A DNA stretch of 64,000 nt from Scandinavium manionii (lineage in GTDB: Bacteria; Pseudomonadota; Gammaproteobacteria; Enterobacterales; Enterobacteriaceae): contig NZ_JALIGC010000039.1 in assembly GCF_024764775.1 (NCBI RefSeq), positions 620,001 to 684,000 of the forward strand, read 5' to 3'. Of this stretch, positions 33,923 through 43,128 are shown piece by piece. The translations under genes were made by a program, and so were the position numbers. Under the pieces are notes generated by a model that searched no databases, was not told where the DNA came from, and was given only the letters and a program-made list of their open reading frames with translations. How positions within the stretch are numbered: the first letter of the stretch is position 1; every line of letters starts with the position of its first letter.

Positions 33923-33940
33923 TGTAACGTTAAATTTACG
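33923..33940 (-). promoter_or_regulatory. TyrR box upstream of tyrP
   Basis: TGTAAC-N6-TTTACG closely fits the TyrR consensus TGTAAA-N6-TTTACA. An adjacent TTACA-N5-TGTAA (33913-33927) partly overlaps it. E. coli tyrP is likewise preceded by adjoining strong and weak boxes. The remainder of the 33832-34001 gap shows no gene; yecH, adjacent to tyrP in E. coli, is absent. Confidence 0.6.
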
Positions 33941-33997
33941 GTTGGGGAGGGGGCCACGGCATTCAGGATGCTGCCGGGATTTTACAAGGGGCGTAAT

Positions 33998-34040
33998 AAA
34001 ATCTGGCCGCTAGCGGAATAGATAACCGGTAGCGGCCAGA
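33998..34040 (-). terminator. Terminator of fdnGHI
   Basis: An 11-bp perfect stem TCTGGCCGCTA / TAGCGGCCAGA with a 17-nt loop is followed on the minus strand by TTTTATTA. It lies 20 bp past the fdnI stop. Confidence 0.75.
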
Positions 34041-34059
34041 GGGGGGGGAATGAGGAGAC

Positions 34060-34716
34060 TTAACGTCCTTCCGTCCCTGCTTTCTTCGCTTCCTGAGCCT
34101 CGACGTCCTGATACCAGCGAGGGTGATGTTTCTGCGCCCAGCGGCGGCTGACTTTGCCGACCACCATGCCTTTAATCGATCCCTTAACCCAGAATGCCAT
34201 ATACATATGGATAAGGATGGCGTGGATCAGAATAATGGCGACGGTGGCATGAATCAGCAGGCTATAGCGCACGACTTTTATCGGGAAGAAGTCGGCGAAA
34301 TAAGGCCGCCAGATTATCACTCCGGTTATCATCAGCACGAATATCATGCTCATAATGGTCCAGAACATCATCTTCTGCCCGGCGTTATATTTACCGACTT
34401 TGGCGACCTTATGTTCATTGCCTTTCAGCACCTCAACAATACCTTTTAACCACGGGATATCGTGTTTATCAGGGATGTTGTGCTTAACAAAGCGCGCGAA
34501 CATAAACATCAGCGCCACGAAAATCAGCACCCCAAAGAACGGGTGCAGAATACGTCCCATCTGTGGCGTACCGAAGGTTTCCGTCAACCATTGCAGCGTC
34601 GGGAAGAACAACGCGATGCCAGAGAGCGACACGAGGAAGAAACAGATAACCACCGTCCAGTGACAGGCGCGGTCGATAAATTTCGTCCTGACAATCATCT
34701 TGCTCTTCTTAGTCAT
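34060..34716 (-). CDS. fdnI: Formate dehydrogenase-N cytochrome b556 subunit FdnI
   Basis: A 218-residue membrane subunit (E. coli FdnI 217). It has four helices and conserved heme-ligating histidines (IDRACHWTVV; ILIHAILIHMYMAFWVKGS). It passes electrons from formate oxidation to menaquinone, generating proton-motive force with nitrate reductase. The start MTKKSKMIVRTKF is chosen by homology. It overlaps fdnH by 8 bp; a 14-residue upstream extension is rejected. Confidence 0.93.
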   Translation of the reverse strand: MTKKSKMIVRTKFIDRACHWTVVICFFLVSLSGIALFFPTLQWLTETFGTPQMGRILHPFFGVLIFVALMFMFARFVKHNIPDKHDIPWLKGIVEVLKGNEHKVAKVGKYNAGQKMMFWTIMSMIFVLMITGVIIWRPYFADFFPIKVVRYSLLIHATVAIILIHAILIHMYMAFWVKGSIKGMVVGKVSRRWAQKHHPRWYQDVEAQEAKKAGTEGR

Positions 34717-35593
34717 GATGCTCTTCCTCGTCTTCATCCACCTCTTCGTTGGGTCCAATTCCCACGTAGTGGAAAATCAGTCCGGCGAAGGTCGCAATAA
34801 AGCCTGCCGCCGCCAGCGGTTTGAGCAACCCCTTCCACAAACTGATAGGGGTATCAATGTGTGGATCTTTAGGCAGGTTGTGGTACAGCTCCGGTTGGTC
34901 CGCATGGTGCAGTACATACATCACGTGCGTGCCGCCAACGCCCTGCGGGTTGTAGAGGCCAGCCTGCGGATACCCCCGTTTTTTCAGCTTCGCGACGCGT
35001 TCGTCAGCCACTTCCAGCATCTCTTTCTTGCTGCCAAAGTGAATGGCGCCAGTTGGGCAGGTTTTCACGCAGGCGGGCTCCTGGCCCACACTGACGCGAT
35101 CCACGCACAGCGTGCATTTGTAGACGCGGTTATCCTCTTTGTTCAGACGTGGAATGTTGAACGGGCAACCGGCGATACAGTAACCACAGCCAATACAGTG
35201 TTCCGACTGAAAATCGACGATGCCGTTGGCGTACTGAATGATGGCGCCGGCGGAAGGGCAGGCTTTCAGGCAGCCCGGATCCGCGCAGTGCATACAACCA
35301 TCCTTGCGGATAAGCCATTCCAGTTTGCCGTTCTGCGTCGTTTCGCTAAAGCGCATCAGCGTCCAGGATTTGGCGCTCAGGTCCGCAGGGTTGTCATACA
35401 CCCCGACACAGTGGCCGATGTCATCGCGGATATCGTTCCACTCTGAACACGCGACCTGGCAAGCCTTGCAGCCAATACAGCTGGAGACATCAATGAGCTT
35501 GGCGACTTCTTCCTTGTAGTCACGCGCCTGAGGCGGTGGCGTCATGGCGTTAGTGGCCGAACGCTTGAGAATATCCTGAGATTGCATGGACAT
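34709..35593 (-). CDS. fdnH: Formate dehydrogenase-N iron-sulfur subunit FdnH
   Basis: A 294-residue subunit, same length as E. coli FdnH. Four ferredoxin-type Cys clusters are visible: CIGCKACQVAC, CMHCADPGCLKAC, CIGCGYCIAGC, and CTLCVDRVSVGQEPACVKTC. A single C-terminal transmembrane helix (about 255-275) anchors it at the periplasmic face. It links the FdnG [4Fe-4S] centre to the FdnI hemes. It lies 11 bp after fdnG. Confidence 0.95.
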   Translation of the reverse strand: MSMQSQDILKRSATNAMTPPPQARDYKEEVAKLIDVSSCIGCKACQVACSEWNDIRDDIGHCVGVYDNPADLSAKSWTLMRFSETTQNGKLEWLIRKDGCMHCADPGCLKACPSAGAIIQYANGIVDFQSEHCIGCGYCIAGCPFNIPRLNKEDNRVYKCTLCVDRVSVGQEPACVKTCPTGAIHFGSKKEMLEVADERVAKLKKRGYPQAGLYNPQGVGGTHVMYVLHHADQPELYHNLPKDPHIDTPISLWKGLLKPLAAAGFIATFAGLIFHYVGIGPNEEVDEDEEEHHD

Positions 35594-35604
35594 GAGTTCG
35601 CTCC

Positions 35605-38600
35605 TTACGCCTTCTCAATGTTGACCAGAAACGCCTTGTACTCTGGCGTTTGCGAGTTGGCATCACCCACCGACGGCGTCAGGGTGTTCGCGAGATAGCC
35701 TTTACGCGCCGTCCCCTCGAAGCCCCAGTGCAGCGGAATACCTACCGTTTCCACTTCCTGTCCACCCGCCTGCAATGTCCGGACACGTTGCGTCACCACC
35801 GCTTTGGCACGGATAAAGCCACGCTTGCTGCTGACTTTCACCATATCGCCATTGGCAATGCCTTTGGCCCTGGCCAGCTTCTCACTGATTTCCACAAACT
35901 GTTCTGGCTGCATGATAGCGTTAAGCCGTGCGTGTTTAGTCCAGGTATGGAAATGCTCGGTCAGACGATAGGTCGTGCCCACGTAAGGGAACGCTTTGCG
36001 CTCGCCCATGCGTTTTGCGTCGGCGTCGAACAGCCGTGCGGCCGGGTTAGAGATGACGTTCGGGTGCAGCGGGTTGGTGCCCAGCGGCGTTTCAAATGGC
36101 TCGTAGTGTTCCGGGAACGGACCTTCTGCCATTTTGTCGAGCGCAAACAGTCGACCGACCCCTTCGGGTTGCATGATAAATGGCCCGACGCCACTGCCTG
36201 GTGCGGCGGTGTTGTAGTCCGGGATATCGTTGCCAACCCATTTTGTGCCGTTCCATTCGATTAACATCCGTTTCGCATCCCACGGTTTCCCTTGCGGGTC
36301 AGCGGAGGCGCGGTTGTAGATGATGCGACGGTTGAGCGGCCATGCCCAGGCCCAGCCGAGGGTATTGCCCAGTCCGGACGGATCGCTGTTATCTCGGTTA
36401 GCCATCTGATTACCGTGACGTGTCCAGCTTCCGCTCCAGATCCAACAACCTGAAGAGGTCGAACCGTCGTCGCGCAGTTGGGCAAAGGAATCCAGCAGCT
36501 CGCCTTTTTTCACCAGCAATTTGCCATCGGCGTCAAAGAGATCGGCAAGCGCATAACCGTTGCTCTCTTTAGCCACTTCTTCCGATTCCGGCCTGTCCGG
36601 CAACGTGTAGTTCCACGTCATATTGAGTACTGGCTCGCTGGCTGTACCGCCTTGTTCGCGGTAAAGCGTGCGCAGGTTGTGGTACAGACCCGCCAGAATT
36701 TCGCCATCATTCCGGGCTTCCCCCGGCGCATCAGCGCCTTTCCAGTGCCACTGCATCCAGCGTCCGGAGTTGACGATAGAACCATCTTCTTCCGCGAAGC
36801 AGGTGGAGGGCAGACGGAATACCTCAGTCTGAATTTGTGCGGGATCGACGTCGTTGGATTCGCCGTGGTTCTGCCAGAAGTTTGAGGTTTCTGTCACTAG
36901 CGGATCAATCACCACCAGATACTTCAGCTTGCTGAGAGAGGCGACCACTTTGTTCTTGTCCGGGAACGAGGCGACCGGGTTAAAGCCCTGGCAGATGTAG
37001 CCATTGACTTCACCTTTGTCCATCATGTCGAAATACTTCAGCACGTCGTAGGCCTGGTCCCATTTTGGCAACCAGTCATAGCCCCACTGGTTGTCTGCAC
37101 GGGCGGCGTCACCCCAGAAGGTCTTCATCAGACTGACGAAGAATTTCGGGTAATTGCCCCAATAGTTGACCTGATTAGGCTGAGTCGCTTTTGGCGTGTT
37201 GGCGGCCAGATAGTTCTCCAGGCTGCTCTGCGTGTCTTTTGGCAGTGTCAGATAGCCCGGCAGGCTGGTGGACAGCAGGCCTAAATCGGTTAATCCCTGA
37301 ATATTGGAGTGTCCGCGCAGGGCGTTCACGCCGCCACCCGCCATCCCCATATTGCCCAGCAACAGCTGGATCATGGCCATAGTACGAATATTCTGCGAAC
37401 CCACGGAGTGCTGGGTCCAGCCAAGCGCATACAAGAACGTCGTGGTGCGATCGGCCGCGCTGGTTGAGGCCAACACCTCGCAGACCTTCAGGAAATCTTC
37501 CTGTGGCGTGCCGCAGATATGCTCAACCACGTCCGGTGTATAGCGGGAGACATGCTCTTTGAGCAGGTTCCACACGCAGCGCGGGTGAGTCAGGGTTTCG
37601 TCACGTTTCGCAAAGCCGTTTTCGTCGAACTGATAGTTCCAGGTCGTTTTGTCGTACTGACGTTTTTCTGCGTCATAGCCGCTGAACAGGCCATCATCGA
37701 AGCTGAAGTCGTCGCGTACCAGCAGCGCGGCATTGGTATAACTTTTGACGTATTCGGCGTTGATTTTACCGTGGGTCATCAGGTACAGAATAACGCCCGA
37801 CAGGAAAGTAATGTCGGTACCGGAACGAATCGGCGCATAGATATCCGCCACCGAAGCGGTGCGGGTAAAGCGCGGATCGACCACAATCAGCGTGGCGTCA
37901 TTGTTGTTTTTGGCTTCCATCGCCCAGCGGAAACCGACCGGGTGGGCTTCAGCGGCGTTGCCGCCCATCACCATCACTACGTTGGCGTTTTTGATATCAA
38001 CCCAGTGGTTGGTCATCGCACCGCGACCAAATGTTGGAGCAAGACTTGCTACCGTTGGTCCGTGTCAGACGCGTGCCTGGTTATCAACCGCTAACATACC
38101 CAGTGAACGGGCAAATTTTTGTGTCAGCATGCCGCTTTCGTTACTGGAAGCGGAAGCGCACAGCATGCCGGTGGAGAGCCAGCGGTTTACGGTCACGTTC
38201 TGCGCGTTCTTCTCAATGAAATTGGCGTCACGATCCTCTTTCATCAGGCGGGCAATGCGCGAGAAGGCGTCAGCCCAGCTGATGCGCTGCCACTTATCGG
38301 AACCCGGCGCGCGGTATTCAGGATAACGCAGACGATTTTCACTGTGGACATAGTCCAGCAGGCCTGCGCCTTTCGGGCAAAGTGCCCCTCGGTTTACCGG
38401 ATGATCCGGGTCCCCTTCAATATGGAAAATGCTGGATTTAGCGTTTTTCGCGCCGTCACCCAGGCTGTACATCAACAATCCACAACCTACGGAACAGTAA
38501 GTACAGGTATTACGGGTCTCTTTGGCACGCAGCAGTTTGTAGCTGCGTACTTCCGCAAGGGCTGCCGTTGGGGCAAAACCCAACATCGCCGCCGTGGTGC

Positions 38601-38652
38601 CTGCCATTCCGCCGGCGCAGATTTTAAAGAATTTTCTGCGGCTGACTTCCAT
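35605..38652 (-). CDS. fdnG: Formate dehydrogenase-N major subunit FdnG, selenocysteine-containing
   Basis: A 1015-residue molybdopterin enzyme read through an in-frame TGA at 38067-38065 (residue 196), decoded as selenocysteine in the context DNQARV-U-HGPTVASLAP. Without recoding it appears as two open frames. An N-terminal Tat signal (SRRKFFKICAGG) exports the folded enzyme to the periplasm. Cys50, Cys53, Cys57 and Cys92 bind a [4Fe-4S] cluster. It oxidises formate to CO2 in nitrate respiration. The sequence shares features with both FdnG and FdoG of E. coli; the partner FdnI and the NarL/FNR sites favour FdnG. Confidence 0.94.
38025..38067 (-). promoter_or_regulatory. Selenocysteine TGA and bacterial SECIS hairpin of fdnG
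   Basis: Immediately after the TGA (38067-38065) the mRNA can pair GACCAA (38060-38055) with TTGGTC (38030-38025). The apical stem-loop GGTAGCAAGTCTTGCTCC (38053-38036) lies within, its loop containing GTCT. This is the position and loop type bound by SelB in E. coli fdnG/fdhF. Confidence 0.75.
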
Positions 38653-38704
38653 CGTAACCTCATTGTTATGACGTATTAACGAAGGTGAAAATAACAGCTA
38701 AGGA

Positions 38705-38752
38705 AGGGGTAATATTGAGTGAAATCAATTCGCTAACGAATGGGGATGGGTA
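38705..38752 (-). promoter_or_regulatory. FNR site and NarL heptamers upstream of fdnGHI
   Basis: TTGAGTGAAATCAA (38715-38728) matches the FNR consensus TTGAT-N4-ATCAA with one mismatch. On the minus strand TACCCCT (38711-38705) and TACCCAT (38752-38746) fit the NarL heptamer TACYNMT. This is the expected anaerobic plus nitrate control of fdnGHI. A further G-rich stretch follows to 38840. Confidence 0.65.
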
Positions 38753-38868
38753 TAGCCCTTAAGGGGTGGCGGGGGACGGCATTCATTAACTATTTAGGGT
38801 GCGTAGGCGGTTGCAATGGGGGGTAGGGAGAGGTAGCGGGGGAAGAATCCCGCCTCAATAAATGAAGG

Positions 38869-38888
38869 GGCAGCGGAGACCCGCTGCC
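38869..38888 (-). terminator. Hairpin after ftnA
   Basis: GGCAGCGG / CCGCTGCC, an 8-bp perfect stem with loop AGAC, lies 9 bp beyond the ftnA stop. It lacks a clear T run, so terminator function is tentative. Confidence 0.5.
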
Positions 38889-38897
38889 AGCAGAACA

Positions 38898-39395
38898 TTA
38901 ATTTTGTGCGTCGAGGGTCGCCAGCTCTTTATCAATGAAGTACAGGCCTTCACCGCTTTTACCGACCAGAGACAGTTTATCGAGAACGGATTTAAACAGC
39001 TTCTCTTCTTCGTGCTGCTCGGCCACGTACCACTGCAGGAAATTAAAGGTTGGATAATCCTGATTGGTCATTGCCGCATGTGCCAGCTCGTTAATTTTAC
39101 GCGTGATCAGCTGCTCGTGTTCATAGGTCACACGGAACAGTTCATCCAGTGATGCATATTCGGCAAACGGTGATTCGATGGTGCTAATACGCGGCAGGCT
39201 GCCGGTGTCAGTCAAATAATCGAACAGGCGCTGCATATGGGTCATCTCTTCCTGGGCGTGACGGCGCAGAAACGCGGCGGCACCCTCAAAGCTATGATAG
39301 CTGCACCATGCGCTCATCTGCTGATACAGCAGAGAGGAGGAGAGTTCCAGATTCATTTGCTCATTGAGTTGGTCGATCATTTCCGTTTTTAGCAT
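38898..39395 (-). CDS. ftnA: Non-heme ferritin FtnA
   Basis: A 165-residue iron-storage protein, E. coli length. Ferroxidase residues Glu17, Tyr24, Glu50 and His53 are all present (MNLELSSSLLYQQ; RRHAQEEMTHMQRLFDY), with downstream ligands in FLQWYVAEQHEEEKLF. It assembles a 24-mer storing ferric iron; in E. coli it is induced by Fur-Fe through relief of H-NS. An AT-rich 190-bp gap upstream holds its control region. Confidence 0.96.
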   Translation of the reverse strand: MLKTEMIDQLNEQMNLELSSSLLYQQMSAWCSYHSFEGAAAFLRRHAQEEMTHMQRLFDYLTDTGSLPRISTIESPFAEYASLDELFRVTYEHEQLITRKINELAHAAMTNQDYPTFNFLQWYVAEQHEEEKLFKSVLDKLSLVGKSGEGLYFIDKELATLDAQN

Positions 39396-39586
39396 GGGTG
39401 CTCCGTCATATTAGGCTCAGGGGAAATACGCAGAAACTATAATTTGTAATTAACTTATTTGCAAAAGGTAAAATAAAAAATAAATAATGTTAAATGCAAA
39501 TGGGAATAAAACGCATTGCAGCTATTAAATAATGAAATGAGAATAATTATAATTCACTGCCGGCATTATTTATCCGGCAGCGTAAA

Positions 39587-39925
39587 TTACCAATAATTTG
39601 TCGAAGGGGTTTGGGTAACAGCAATGCCGCGGCACTGATATTGGATGGTGACGCTTTGATTCATGCACAGCGATCCGCTGGTGACGGTGCAGGTGGTAAC
39701 CGGCTGACCGTACGCAAAAGCCGTAGCATAGCCCATCTGTTGGCACTGTTTGGTGGCGGTGCTATTCGCGACATAGTCGTCGGTGGTGGCTGACTGCAAT
39801 GGCGCCTGGCCATAGGTAAGACGTACGATGCCGCTGGTGGCATCCACATCGGTGACGTTAGCCTGACGGTGCACCGTACAGGCGGAAAGCGCTATCGCCG
39901 CGGCGACAGGGATGAGTTTGTTCAT
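39587..39925 (-). CDS. yecR: YecR-like lipoprotein
   Basis: A 112-residue lipoprotein. The signal MNKLIPVAAAIALSAC ends with a lipobox Cys16. The mature part (TSGIVRLTYGQAPLQ, then TKQCQQMGYATAFAYGQPVTTC) resembles E. coli YecR, which sits beside ftnA and is controlled by FlhDC/FliA. Two Cys pairs in the mature region could form disulfides. Function is unknown; no good sigma-28 promoter was recognised upstream. Confidence 0.8.
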   Translation of the reverse strand: MNKLIPVAAAIALSACTVHRQANVTDVDATSGIVRLTYGQAPLQSATTDDYVANSTATKQCQQMGYATAFAYGQPVTTCTVTSGSLCMNQSVTIQYQCRGIAVTQTPSTNYW

Positions 39926-40030
39926 AGCTCACTCTGCGTAATAGTCCTGCTTGACATATTAGCGCGCAGGCGTAAAGGCAATGCCCTGAATAGCCGACAC
40001 AATCGCCCTCAGTTTTTGCCACCGCCGATG

Positions 40031-42202
40031 TCAGTCGGCCTGGCTGTCATAAATAACCTTAAACGTCGGGTGCAGTTGATGGAATCGGTTAATCAGTTCC
40101 GGATCGAAGTGACATCCGGCCCCGGCAAAAATCAGTGAACAGGCGTGCTCATGGGTATATCCCGGTTTGTACACGCGCTTTTGGCGCAGTGCATCATAGA
40201 CATCGGCCAGCGCCAGAATGCGCGCTTCAATGGGTATCTGCTCCCCGCACAGCCCATCCGGATAGCCGCTGCCGTCCCATTTCTCATGATGGTAATGAAT
40301 AATGTTTTCCGCCACCGGCCCAAGGCTCAGCCCCTGAATAATGCGCCAGCCTTTGAGCGTATGCAGTTTCATCTCGCTGAACTCTTCCTCGGTCAGCGGG
40401 CCTTGCTTACGTAAAATCCGCTCCGGAACGGCAATTTTCCCCACGTCATGCAACGAGGCGAATCGTTCGATATCCTGCACCGTTTTGCGCGGCAGGCCGA
40501 TTTCACGGGCCAGTAATGCGCAATAGGCTGATACGCGACGGATATGGCTGCCGGTTTCATCGTCGTGGGCGCGGTTCACTTTCTCCATCGCCTCGACGAT
40601 GCTGCGGTTCACCGCCTGGCTTTGTTTGATCTGCCGCCACATCAGCCACAACAGGCACAGGCTGAACAGCACGGTAATGAGCAACACCACGCTGATGATT
40701 TTGAAGGTATTTTTGCTAAAGTCTGGTAGCCAGGACGTTTCAGGCAGGCGCTCCATCTGCGTGCGATAGCTTGAGATACGGTGGATTTGCGTTAACAGTG
40801 GGTACATCGGGTGCGCGCTATCGACCCAGGAGACAATCTGGTAATCCGAGCGCGTCAGTCCAGCGACTTTCAGCACGCCGCGGAATAGATCGTTGCCGCG
40901 TAGCGAGCCTTCCAGTGAACTTAAATCCCCAAGAATGAAATCAATTTTATGCTGTTCAATCGCGTTGACGAGTTCTTCAATCGAGGCCGCGGGAAGCAGG
41001 GTAATGTCGTTACCAAACCGCTGATGCAGATACAGAGCCGAAAACGAGCCACGAAGAATGCCGACACGCTTATAGCGGACCTGTTCCTCATCCCACAAAA
41101 ACGGTTGCTCGACGCGATTGTAGTAGGCGTTATGCCAGGAAAGCGCCGGTCCAATAATCCCATCAGCCAGCGAATCGCCCCGGGTTTCGACAACATTCAC
41201 CATCCGTACTGGCCATTTCTCCTGGCGCAGGCGCGCGACGTAGTTATCGGTAAATTTCACCTCAACGTTGATGTGCAGCAGGTCGCGCATATCGTGAATC
41301 ATGTCCATCACCGTGCCGTGATAGCCATGTGCATCTTGCCACAGCAGCGGGGCGAAGTTCTCGTCTTTTGGCAGCCACACCGTCAGCGTGTTATCACGCA
41401 TCCACGCGGCTTCGTCGGGCGTGACCTGAATGCGGCTGACCAGATAATTGCGCTTGCTTTGGTTCTCCAGCGCCTTGAGCTTGCCGTTTTGCTGCCATTC
41501 GGCAATCAGCTGATTAATGTTATCGCGCATAAAGCGCATTTCAGGGCTGAAGCCCATCACGCAGGGCAGGCGCAAATCGGAGAACGGGCGCGACAGTGTG
41601 TAATAGTGCTGCGTATCGTCCATTTCTGAATCGTCGTTGATGTAGAAATCGGCTTTGCGTTCGCGCAGCAGAGCGAAAGCTTCAGTGCTGCTATCGACCA
41701 GAATCAGCTTGCGAAATCGAAGCCAGGGATAATGCTGCAGCACCTGTTTTTGAGTGGCATCGTCGCGGCGAAAAATGACGCGTGTATCATTGAGATCTTC
41801 CGGTACCGCGGCGCTGCGGCTGAGGCTGGCGGCGAGGACTTCGTTATCAAACAGACGCGCGGAAAGGATTTTAGTGCGAGACCTCTCCTCGGTGCGCACC
41901 ACGCCTGCGTACAAACCCGGGCTGTTGGTGCTGAAACGGCGGCTAATTTCCTCGCCGTTAACCGGCTTGAGTTCGAGGTGATAGCCGTAGCGTTTATTTA
42001 TTTCCTGAATGAGTGCCGGGTAATAACCCTGATAATTTCCCTGTGGATCTCGCCAAAATTCGAAGTTGTCCGCATCGAACAGCCAGACCGGAACGGACGC
42101 GCTGCGAGACGTGGAATTTAACGGCGCAGCCCCCAGAGAATACGCGGGTATAAGCAGAGTAACCCAAAGCAAAGTGAGCGACATTGTTAGCAAGGAGCGC
42201 AC
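40031..42202 (-). CDS. Periplasmic-sensor HD-GYP cyclic-di-GMP phosphodiesterase
   Basis: A 723-residue protein. A signal/anchor (1-25) precedes two SBP_bac_3-like periplasmic domains (about 35-245 and 265-480). A transmembrane helix at 501-521 leads to a cytoplasmic HD-GYP domain (about 540-715). All key residues are present: HD pair 585-586 followed by GKI, His614, His638-His639, GYP 646-648 and Asp667. It is therefore predicted to be an active c-di-GMP phosphodiesterase controlled by a small extracytoplasmic ligand. The start is GTG after AGGAA; Met7 (ATG) is an alternative. It sits in a cassette absent from the E. coli yecR-yecJ interval. Confidence 0.85.
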   Translation of the reverse strand: MRSLLTMSLTLLWVTLLIPAYSLGAAPLNSTSRSASVPVWLFDADNFEFWRDPQGNYQGYYPALIQEINKRYGYHLELKPVNGEEISRRFSTNSPGLYAGVVRTEERSRTKILSARLFDNEVLAASLSRSAAVPEDLNDTRVIFRRDDATQKQVLQHYPWLRFRKLILVDSSTEAFALLRERKADFYINDDSEMDDTQHYYTLSRPFSDLRLPCVMGFSPEMRFMRDNINQLIAEWQQNGKLKALENQSKRNYLVSRIQVTPDEAAWMRDNTLTVWLPKDENFAPLLWQDAHGYHGTVMDMIHDMRDLLHINVEVKFTDNYVARLRQEKWPVRMVNVVETRGDSLADGIIGPALSWHNAYYNRVEQPFLWDEEQVRYKRVGILRGSFSALYLHQRFGNDITLLPAASIEELVNAIEQHKIDFILGDLSSLEGSLRGNDLFRGVLKVAGLTRSDYQIVSWVDSAHPMYPLLTQIHRISSYRTQMERLPETSWLPDFSKNTFKIISVVLLITVLFSLCLLWLMWRQIKQSQAVNRSIVEAMEKVNRAHDDETGSHIRRVSAYCALLAREIGLPRKTVQDIERFASLHDVGKIAVPERILRKQGPLTEEEFSEMKLHTLKGWRIIQGLSLGPVAENIIHYHHEKWDGSGYPDGLCGEQIPIEARILALADVYDALRQKRVYKPGYTHEHACSLIFAGAGCHFDPELINRFHQLHPTFKVIYDSQAD

Positions 42203-42339
42203 AAGGAGGTTCCTGATTTTTATAGTGTCGTTTGTTTTCAGTCTATCTAACTGCCATGAACCCGGATGGAGATCTATAGATTTTGTAAGTAATGATTCAT
42301 TATCGTGATTGACGTAGAAAATTGTGAGCCCAACGATAA

Positions 42340-42362
42340 TTAATGAAACAATATTTCATTAA
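42340..42362. repeat. Palindrome between the HD-GYP and RpiB-like genes
   Basis: TTAATGAAA-N5-TTTCATTAA is a perfect 9-bp inverted repeat in the 249-bp divergent gap. It is AT-rich and placed like an operator for one or both genes; no known regulator was recognised. Confidence 0.5.
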
Positions 42363-42451
42363 ATTTGAATGTGCGTTTGATGCGCGTTAAGGTGAAGGTA
42401 ACACTATTGTTCACTGCGGAGTCTTCCGCGCAGATTTCAGGAGATGAAAGA

Positions 42452-43090
42452 ATGAAAATTGCACTGATGATGGAAAATAGCCAGGCCGCTAAAAATGCGG
42501 TCATCCATCGTGAGCTTAAGGGCGTGGCCGATGAGAAAGGTTTCCCGGTTTACAACGTCGGCATGAGTGATGAACAGGACCATCACCTGACCTACATCCA
42601 CCTCGGGATCATGGCCAGCATTTTGCTCAATGCCAAAGCGGTCGATTTCGTGGTGACCGGCTGCGGTACCGGCCAGGGCGCGCTGATGTCGCTGAACATT
42701 CATCCGGGCGTGGTCTGCGGCTACTGTATCGACCCAGCGGATGCGTTCCTGTTTGCGCAAATCAACAACGGTAACGCGCTGTCTCTGCCGTTCGCCAAAG
42801 GTTTTGGCTGGGGTGCGGAACTGAACGTGCGCTTTATCTTTGAAAAAGCGTTTACCGGTCGCAACGGCGAAGGGTATCCACCGGAGCGTAAAGAGCCGCA
42901 GGTGCGTAATGCGGGCATACTGAATCAGGTAAAAGCGGCGGTGGTGAAAGAAAATTACCTCGACACCCTGCGCGCCATCGATCCGGAACTGGTGAAAACC
43001 GCAGTTTCCGGTCAGCGCTTCCAGCAGTGCTTCTTCGAAAACTGCCAGGATAAAGAAATTGAAGCCTTCGTGCGCCAGATTTTAGCGTAA
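42452..43090 (+). CDS. RpiB/LacA/LacB-family sugar-phosphate isomerase
   Basis: A 212-residue protein. The first ~140 residues follow the RpiB fold (MKIALMMENSQAAKNAVIH; VTGCGTGQGALMSLN, with the Cys region of the active site). An extra C-terminal ~65 residues (AVVKENYLDTLRAIDPELV onward) make it longer than E. coli RpiB (149). Family members isomerise ribose-5-P, galactose-6-P, allose-6-P or tetrulose-4-P; the substrate cannot be assigned here. The ATG at 42452 follows AGGAGATGAAAG; a 29-residue upstream extension is rejected. No sugar kinase or aldolase lies nearby. Confidence 0.85.
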   Translation: MKIALMMENSQAAKNAVIHRELKGVADEKGFPVYNVGMSDEQDHHLTYIHLGIMASILLNAKAVDFVVTGCGTGQGALMSLNIHPGVVCGYCIDPADAFLFAQINNGNALSLPFAKGFGWGAELNVRFIFEKAFTGRNGEGYPPERKEPQVRNAGILNQVKAAVVKENYLDTLRAIDPELVKTAVSGQRFQQCFFENCQDKEIEAFVRQILA

Positions 43091-43101
43091 CGATGTGACG
43101 T

Positions 43102-43124
43102 CCGGCGGCATCGCGCCGCCGGAT
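43102..43124. terminator. GC hairpin between convergent genes
   Basis: TCCGGCGGC / GCCGCCGGA, a 9-bp perfect stem with a 5-nt loop, lies between the RpiB-like and MFS stops. It has no T run and resembles a short REP-type palindrome. Confidence 0.55.
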
Positions 43125-43128
43125 AATG

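Noticed and set aside
35605..38016. FdnG as two separate genes or a pseudogene broken by a stop
   Set aside because: The TGA sits at the selenocysteine position, is followed by a SECIS hairpin, and the frame is kept.
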